NCBI GenBank assembly: GCA_038363925.1
Contig: JAQQWL010000006.1
Span: forward strand, 662,501 to 726,500
Source: Apiospora phragmitis
Lineage: Eukaryota; Ascomycota; Sordariomycetes; Amphisphaeriales; Apiosporaceae
DNA: 64,000 bases
Reading direction: 5' to 3'
Positions within the stretch are counted from its first letter, which is position 1. Every line of letters starts with the position of its first letter. Made by a program: the position numbers and the translations under genes. Under the pieces are notes generated by a model. It was not told the DNA's origin. It saw nothing but the letters and a program-made list of their open reading frames with translations, and made no database searches. Below are positions 56,601 to 64,000 of this stretch, in pieces.

Positions 56601-57978
56601 AGTTTTAATATACGACGCCTATTTATTATTTATTATAAAAAAACCGGATACTTTCGATATTATAATAATATAAACCGACGATATGTTTAGCTTTATTATA
56701 GCCCCTTTTTTTAAAAAAAGAGGAAGAAAAGCTAATAGAGGAATAATTCTTTATAAAGCTAAAAAGTATTTTAATTAAAAATACGCTAATCGATTTTAAC
56801 GGAGGTAGGATTTAATTAAAATCGTACGATATCCTTTTCGAATAAAAAAGACAGACTAATTAATTAAAGCCTATCGACCCGAAGGTTATCGATAGAAATT
56901 AGTAATACGTCTCTTAACGGGCAAAAAGAGCATACCTAATATTTATTTATTAGCTAGAAATAGCGTACGACTTATCTATCGCCGCTTAAATATAGACCTT
57001 AAAAAATAAGAATATTAAGAGCTTAAACGAGCGTATTAATTAATAGATTTAAAACTCGATACGCGGCTTAAAATATATCCCGCTTAACTTTTATCGTATG
57101 AAAATATATATCTTTACTAACGGCTCGTTTATAAATAACGAGGACTTAATTTCTTAACTTAAATACTTAATCCTATTAAGCTAGGAGATAAATCGTACGA
57201 AGCATTAGTTCGAGATTTAATGTAATATTATCTACTAGAGCTCGATAAAATATAAAAGAGTTACACGGAGCGTATTAACTAGCGAACTATATAGTATAAC
57301 TTTCGGTATAAATATAAATAGCGGTATTATACTAAGTATTACGCTTAAAAGAATCGTATAAACCTTAAGATTTTAAGATATATTAATAACTTTTTATATA
57401 GATTCGAGGTTTTTTTATAACTACTTAATTAAGCTAGGTATAATAAACGAAAAAAGGCTTATAATTAATATTATATCCCTCCGAAAATCGTACGAAAGAA
57501 AGGAGATCTTATAGATCTATTATATCGATAATAAGGACAACCCGGCAGACGCCCTCACTAAGGTATCCCTAAACAAGGCCCTCGAATAAATGGTTTCGAT
57601 AAACAGCTTTACCGTATATATAAAAGCGTATATCGAAAGGCTAGACTCGCACGTCCCCGATAAGGTATAACGTATCGCGATATATAACGGAACCTTTATT
57701 ATTATTACTACTTTTAAACCGTTTTTTTATAACGAGAAATAATATATATTAATATATAATAACTTTTCTTATTATTATTATTATTATCATTTAATAATTA
57801 AAAGGACTTATTATTTAATAAAATTAACGTTAAGAAGGTATAATATCACCTATACGGCTCAAGTAGGCACCGAATACCGAATTAGCGCAACCCATCCGTA
57901 AGAGACCCTCGGGAAGGGAAGGCCCGTATCTAAAAAGGGGAACAGGCTAATTCTATCGTTAAAATAAAAAACTACCAG

Positions 57979-58188
57979 TATTAAAATAATAAGAACTAAG
58001 GTTTTTTATATTATTTTAAAAAAGGTGTTACGTATTTACGTATACGAACCCTTTTTTAATTTTATTAAAAAGGGTATACGATACCCCTCGTAGCTCGTAT
58101 TAAAAATAAAAAAAATAAAAAATATAGTAAAATAATTTTAATTAAACCCGAAACTTATTTATATATATATACGAAAGCTTATTTAATA
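57979..58188 (+). repeat. Copia copy 3, 3' LTR
   Basis: Direct copy of 42448-42659, more mutated (AAAAAGGTGTTACGT in place of AAAAGGGGTGCCACGT). Confidence 0.82.
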
Positions 58189-58193
58189 TTAAG

Positions 58194-61100
58194 ACTATTA
58201 TTCTTAATTTTTATACGTAGTAATTATAATACATTTTAAACTAGTGAAGTCTTAACTCTACTAGTCCGTATAGGGGTAATACGATCTAAAGCAGCGTCTC
58301 TTTGAAATATTAGATCTTTAATTCTATTAATAAACGTATATAAACTAGTCGGTTTAATTTATTATATAATTAAATATACGCTTATATAATATTATATAAC
58401 TCGTTTTATATATTAAAGTTTCGGATTAAAATTAATTTAAAAATTAAAAGAAGTCTTTAGCTTATCCGCTAAATTATTAATAACTAAATTAAAATAACCT
58501 CCTTTTTTATATTTTTATAACTTTATATTATAAGCTTAAACTTTTCGTATAGCTTTGTAATTTTACTCTTAATCTCTTATACGAGCCGTGTTTTAAAGAT
58601 TTTCCGGCCGGTATGTTTACCCGGGTCGAATCGAATAAATTCGAAAAATCTTCGTGCGGCGAGATTATTAATCTCCTCCGCGTTAGACTTTTAGAATAGA
58701 TATCTAAACGAAATAATAACGCCGTCCTATTAAACCTTAATTATTACGTTATAATTTTCTTATTCTTTATAAGTAAAAAATATAGCGTTTAGAATATTCC
58801 GGGGTAGATATTTTTAAAATTATTCCCGGCTATATTATATAAGAGCTACCGTAATTTCCTCGGTTATCGGTTCAATATCTAGGGTACTTACCGGTTATTC
58901 CGGATCTGGTTATATATTTAGCTCGTTATGCGGTTTTTTAGCCTTTTCCCGGTAGTACGGCTTAATTTAGGTTATTCGAAAGGCTTTCGGACTGTCCGGG
59001 TTGTTTACCCGGATCGTACGGTTTTTAATAACTGCTATCTTATATAGTCCGGTTTATCCTTTTTTTTCTCGCTAAATTAAGACTTTACTTCGAAGCGAGA
59101 GTATTAACATATTATAAATAGCCGATTTATTCCGGGTATTTAGGGCTTAATAAATATCGATATTTATACGTATTTTCTCGAGTATTTTTATTACTTTTTA
59201 TACGGCTTTTTTTCGTGCCTGGATCTTTAGTAACGATAGTAAGTTCCCGTTGATACGAAGGTATATTCTAAATCCGATTAGGGTAGATATTAAGCCGTCG
59301 GGGCTAACCGTATTATTTAAAGCTTTAATAGCTATTTAAAGCATTATTTTAATATTCGCTCGGTAACCGAGATCCTTTTATAAGATATCGAAAGCTCCAC
59401 GTAGCGGAATATATGTTCGTTCGATTTTATTTATTATTTAATAAGCTTTAATAAGTATTTATTTATAGATAATTCTTATTATTTATATATAGTTTCGAAA
59501 TTTTTTTAAAAAATATATGCCCGAATTATATAAAATATAATTAAAAGGTTTTTAATATATATATATTTAATACTTATAAAGGGTATTCTAAGTGTTTTAT
59601 ATATTAAATAAATATAAGAATATAGCCGTTTAAAAAGACGTATTCGAATTAATTATATAAAGTATATTTTATCTATTAATATAAACGATATTTATAATAA
59701 TTTAGTAATTAAAGTCGTATTTATTTTATAATAAGAATTTTAATCTTTATAACGCCCGATCGTACGTTTAATATTAAGAATAAAACTTCTAGATTTCGTT
59801 AAGAATAATAGGGTTAATATTATCGTAGCCGGCGTTCTTTAGGAGAGTATAGAGCTTTCTCGTATAAGGGTGTTTAAAACGTTAATAGAGGTATCGAAAC
59901 TGTCCTTTAATAAAATATAACGTTATTTTTATACGGCCGGTATTAAAGAACGGGTGTCCTTATTTCCTAATTATAAAAAGTATTTTATTATCTTTTTATA
60001 TAATAAAATTAAAGATATTATTATAATACGCTTTAAGCCGGTCGGCGTTATATAATAAAAATAAGAAAAGGGTTATAATATTTAAGATATAATACCTAAT
60101 TATTTTTAATAAGTTTCGTATATCGATTATTTTAATTAATAAAATAAGCTTTAAGCTTCCGAACTTAGTCTCGGCGCTTTCTACGGTCTAGTCGATTCGT
60201 ACGTCTAGGTTCTCTCGTATATAGGCTTTTATTTAAGGCTTTTAAATTTTTAAAAACAAGGCGGCGCCGGTATTTTAAAACTTTTTTTAATAAGTCTAGC
60301 TATACGGGTTATTAAAGTTAAATTAGTTAGTTTATATAACAATTATTTAAAAATAGATATCTTTATTAATAAGTCGATAATACAACGCGGCGTTTATTAA
60401 ATAAATAATATTTACTATACGTTTTTTAGATTAAAGTAGTCGTACTTTTTATTATTACTTTTTAACTCTTTTTTTTCTTTTTTTAATTTTAAACGAAATC
60501 TTTATATTTATTTTAAATAAAGAGTTCTTATTTAATATTATTATATATTTAAAAGTATTAAATTATTATACGGCTTCGTTTTTTAATTAAATAATTTATT
60601 AATTAATAGCTTTATTTATAATAAATTCGGTAAGTTTCTTATTTGAACTACCGATTTTTATACGATAATTTAAATCGGAGTATATTTATAAATCGCTAGT
60701 TCTTATCTTATTTTAATAATCGGTTATTATATAATAATTTATTATTATAAATTAATTAATTTCTTCTTATACGGTTATTTATAAACCGTTTATTAATTAA
60801 ATATATATTTATAGCCGTGTTTCGATATAGTTTCTCCGTTAGATATTATTCTAATAATTTTTAGTCCGTTATTATATTTAGCGATACGCGAAAGTTTAAA
60901 AATAATATTTCGTATATTAGTTTTTAATTAATAAGGGCCGGTATAAACTTCGAAACTTCTTAATAAGTTCGTATAATTAAGGTATAAAGAGCGATCTCTT
61001 TTTCGAATCCTTTTTCAAAGGCTCGTTATACGAGTTTATAAAATAATATATTTTATTTTATCTCTTTTTAAATCTAATATAATTAAAATAAAATACTTCC

Positions 61101-64000
61101 GCACGGCCGTAAATAATATTTAAAAAATCGTATAATATTAATCTTTTAATATATCTAGCCGTTAATATATTTTATTATAAAAAATATTATACGGTTTATT
61201 AATATAATTCTTTTTTTTTAAAAGAAATAATAACTTTATTTTAATCGATTTTATTATTATAAATAGCTCTGCTTAAAAAGATATTAAGGTATCCTATAAG
61301 CGAATATCTTATACAAGCGAATATCTCACTTTTATAAATTTCCTTATAGCCTTAACTTTTTTTTATATTCTTTTACGTCCGAAAATGTTATAACTTTAAA
61401 AAGAGAGTGATATAATTCTAGCGCTTTAAGCGCTCTAGGAAGACTTAATTTTAATCGTATAAAAAGCTGTATTAATTTATTATATCTTATTAAAAACTTT
61501 ATAGCGTAAACGAAATAATTAACCTATACGACGCGAAATATTTACGAATTTTTAAAAGCTTTTAAATTTTGAAAAAGATGCGATTATTCGATATATTATT
61601 AATTTAAATACGCGATCGTTTCCTCCCCGATTAAGTAATATAAAAGATATAGCGAATTAATTATTTAGCTTACGTAACGCGGGACGCGTCGTCGTTAATT
61701 AAGCCTTTAATTTTGTATAACGATAACTAGACCTCTAGACGCGTTTTAACCGAAGAATTAATTATTAAAAAGTCCTTTATAAAAATCTCGACACGTATCG
61801 CGCGTAGTTTACCTTCGTATAAAATATGATTTATAAGTACGAGATCTAAAAAGAGGATATTTATAACTTTAACGAAACCGGCTTTTTTATAAATTAAATC
61901 TCGTTTAAAATAATTATAACCATTTTCGATTAATACGGAATATTTAGGGTAATATAGTAAGAGAATCGGGAATAAGTTATAATTATTTAAAGCGTCGGAT
62001 TACACGGTTACGCCATCCCTCTGTATATTATCTTTACTAGGAAAACGTACCTCTCTTTTTAATACGAAAATAGCCGATTATTAAAGAACTAAGGGATCGT
62101 AATTGTTAAAAATAGTTAAACTATAAATAAAAAAGGCGAAAACTAAATTCGACACTTTAATTAATATATTAAGTCTCGTATAAAAAATCGTTATTACCTT
62201 TTAGTTTTAAACGGCTACGAAAGCTATTACTTAATAATTTTTGAGCTTTTTTATAAAAAAAACTCGATTATTATATTTTATATACTTTTTTATTTATTAT
62301 ATAAACTTTAACCTTTTAATATTAATTATTTTCGTATATTAAAAAAGGCGTACGGAAAAGAAATTAAATATTTTATATAAGCGTATATTACTTATATCTT
62401 AAAAAAAAACTTCCTATTAACGTTTTTAAAAGCGTTTTAAGCGATTTTTACCGTTTTAAATATATAAGGAGGCTTTTAAAAAATAGGACTTATCCCGTAT
62501 AATCCGGAATATATTATTTTATAATTAGATATAAAGTTATATATTTTAATACCTCCGGGGACGTTTTTTAACCTATTTATTCTTTAAGAATTAAAAACTT
62601 TAAATAATTTAATTAAGGCTTAATCTTAAACCGAATACGTTCGAAACCGTATCGTATAATATTAAAATAACTTTTTAATATTTATTTTAATTAGTTTTAA
62701 TTAAATCGTAAAGGTTATAATATATATTATATACCGAATTACTCTTTTAAAAAGTAAGAACGCGATATTTTAAAAAGTAAATAAGATATTTAGCCGGCGC
62801 CGCCGTACGAAACAAAAACGGTTATAAAATAGAATATCACTTCGTATATAAGCTAGAAAAGATTTATAGTTTTAAAAGGACGTTAATAGATAATTATAAA
62901 ATAAATCGCATCGGAGGAGTAGTTATATGAGAACGTTTAGGACACGCTTATAACGCTATAAAATCTACGGGGGAGCCCGGGTATAATACGCGTACTTATT
63001 AGAATAATATAAAAGTATTTAAAGATAAAAATTCCGATTAATTTTAATATATTAAATACGTTATGGTGAAATTAATTTATATTTTATTAAAAAAGGTGTA
63101 AAAAAATAAGACATTCGCTTATATAAGATATTCGCTTATAGGATATATTATACTTTATAATATACGTTAAACTAAATAATCGTATAATCTAATCCGGCGG
63201 TATCGGAATTAGAAAAAAAAAGGATAATATCTTATAACGTTTAGGTACTTATAAATCTAAGGTTAAACGTCGGGCCTAAAATATCCCGTAATATCGCGAA
63301 CGATTACTCCGTACGGAAACCGGGTATCTCTCGCTTAGGCGGTGGTTATTCGACTATCTGTTCTCGGGAAGAGTATAGAACATCCTCTTTTCAAGTTTCC
63401 GAAATCGGTTCTATCGGTCGGTCTTATTATTATATAAAAGCGGCCGGTAATATTAAACTTACGAGCTTAGGTTTAAAAAATCCGTTTATTAATATATCGA
63501 TTCTATATTTTTTAAAGTAATTAAAAAGCTCCTTTTAAAATATATACTTAATTTAATTAAATTCGTTAATAAATACTTTTTAAAAAGAGCTTCTTTTTAT
63601 TTTTAATATATAATATTTTAAAACGTATCGTATAAGGTATATTATAAATAATTCGGGTATTATTTCTTTAAAAAGTAAGTCTAAAGGTTCAAGTTTTTAA
63701 AAAGCGAGGTTAACGTTTCTTTTTTAAATTATTAAAAAAATCCCGGTATTTTAAAAAACTTCTTTATATATAAATAGTTCGGGGTTTAAAATCGTCGGTT
63801 TATTTAGGTTCGATACGTCTAGGCTCGGTCTCGATTCGCCGATCGTAATTAATTCTATTTTAATAAGGGTTATTATTTTATAAATCGTATAATAAAGTTA
63901 TTTAAATATATAATTATATATAATTTAGCTAGTTTTATATATAATTCGGAACCTAGTCTCCTCCTTATAATATATACTCGGGAAAAGGGGTTCCTCTTCG
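58194..64000 (-). mobile_element. Ty1/copia copy 4, minus strand, 3'-truncated, runs off the window
   Basis: 58194-61286 and 63149-64000 are the reverse complement of copy 3 from about 56600 back to about 42830. It includes the reverse transcriptase region (near 58200-58500), integrase (near 58800-59900) and gag (60400-63700). The pol 3' third and 3' LTR are absent: homology begins abruptly at 58194, right after the LTR of copy 3. The 5' LTR would lie beyond 64000. It has the central pol segment that copies 1 and 2 lack. Interrupted by a DNA transposon at 61287. Non-functional. Confidence 0.8.
61287..63148 (+). mobile_element. Fot1/pogo-like DNA transposon (1.86 kb) in copia copy 4
   Basis: Left end AGGTATCCTATAAGCGAATA; right end, read inverted, ATATATCCTATAAGCGAATA. 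Each end has a second copy of the AAGCGAATATC motif. Flanked by TA (61285-61286 and 63149-63150), and the copia sequence resumes across the site. On the plus strand EDIYNFNETGF is readable at about 61853-61885, followed by a degenerate DDE domain. It is homologous to the reverse complement of 51815-53653. Confidence 0.82.

Larger units (their letters stand above)
42448..58188 (+). mobile_element. Full-length Ty1/copia element (copy 3), split by a Ty3/gypsy insertion
   Basis: LTRs are 42448-42659 and 57979-58188, about 210 bases and homologous to copies 1 and 2. Without the gypsy insertion the element is about 6.06 kb. After the LTR and leader comes a gag region (broken at 44225 and resumed at 53911). 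Then follows a copia pol with visible pieces: ILTQLPTIQRISQR near 56300, a TDDIFSFI box (reverse transcriptase active site, copia type) near 56670, IQNSIRGLKYIPLNFYR near 57050, FTNGSF (RNase H) near 57115, and NPADALTKVSLNKALE near 57540. All frames are closed by RIP stops. The bases flanking the LTRs (GGAAG left, TTAAG right) are not a clean duplication, so one flank may have been rearranged. Confidence 0.85.

Overview
The window looks like nuclear DNA of a filamentous ascomycete (Pezizomycotina, probably Sordariomycetes). Genes carry short introns of about 50-120 bases with GTRNGT donors and CTAAC/CTRAY branch sites. The gene families are typical of the group: HET, Zn2Cys6, MFS, F-box/ankyrin, STAND-type N-terminus, Kes1-like oxysterol-binding protein. 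The repeats are saturated with TpA and almost emptied of CpA/TpG, as left by repeat-induced point mutation (RIP).

Layout. (1) 1-2580 and 10059-10173: two same-strand fragments that look like parts of one STAND/ankyrin gene or of two close relatives, separated by a transposon island. (2) 2583-10056: a DNA transposon of the Fot1/pogo type with unusually long inverted ends and a TA target duplication. It contains an inverted Ty1/copia element, which contains a second copia element. (3) 10200-40450: a GC-normal gene island with a small conserved protein, an oxysterol-binding protein, three members of an apparently undescribed family (14654, 17918, 21873), two F-box/ankyrin genes (one dead), a 25-residue-repeat coiled-coil protein, a multi-pass membrane protein, a lectin-like type II membrane protein, a HET protein, and an MFS transporter next to a Zn2Cys6 regulator. 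(4) 40480-64000: a second heavily mutated island. It holds a pogo-like remnant; a full-length copia element (42448-58188) split by a Ty3/gypsy element (44226-53905) whose LTR is in turn split by a pogo-like element (51815-53653); and an inverted copia element running off the right edge, carrying another pogo-like copy (61287-63148).

How it fits together. The gene island resembles a fast-evolving accessory locus: recognition-type proteins (STAND, ankyrin, HET, lectin-like) lie among decaying paralogues, between two RIP-inactivated transposon blocks. Several genes carry clear lesions: a nonsense codon in the family member at 17918, a nonsense codon plus a frameshift in the ankyrin gene at 19161, apparent frameshifts in the ankyrin gene at 49 and the lectin-like gene at 31095. 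The Zn2Cys6/MFS pair may be a small regulator-exporter unit, but no biosynthetic enzyme is present, so its substrate is unknown.

No rRNA, intact tRNA, CRISPR array or bacterial feature was seen. Exon boundaries are inferred by eye from splice signals and reading phase. Family assignments are from recognition of motifs, not from searches.
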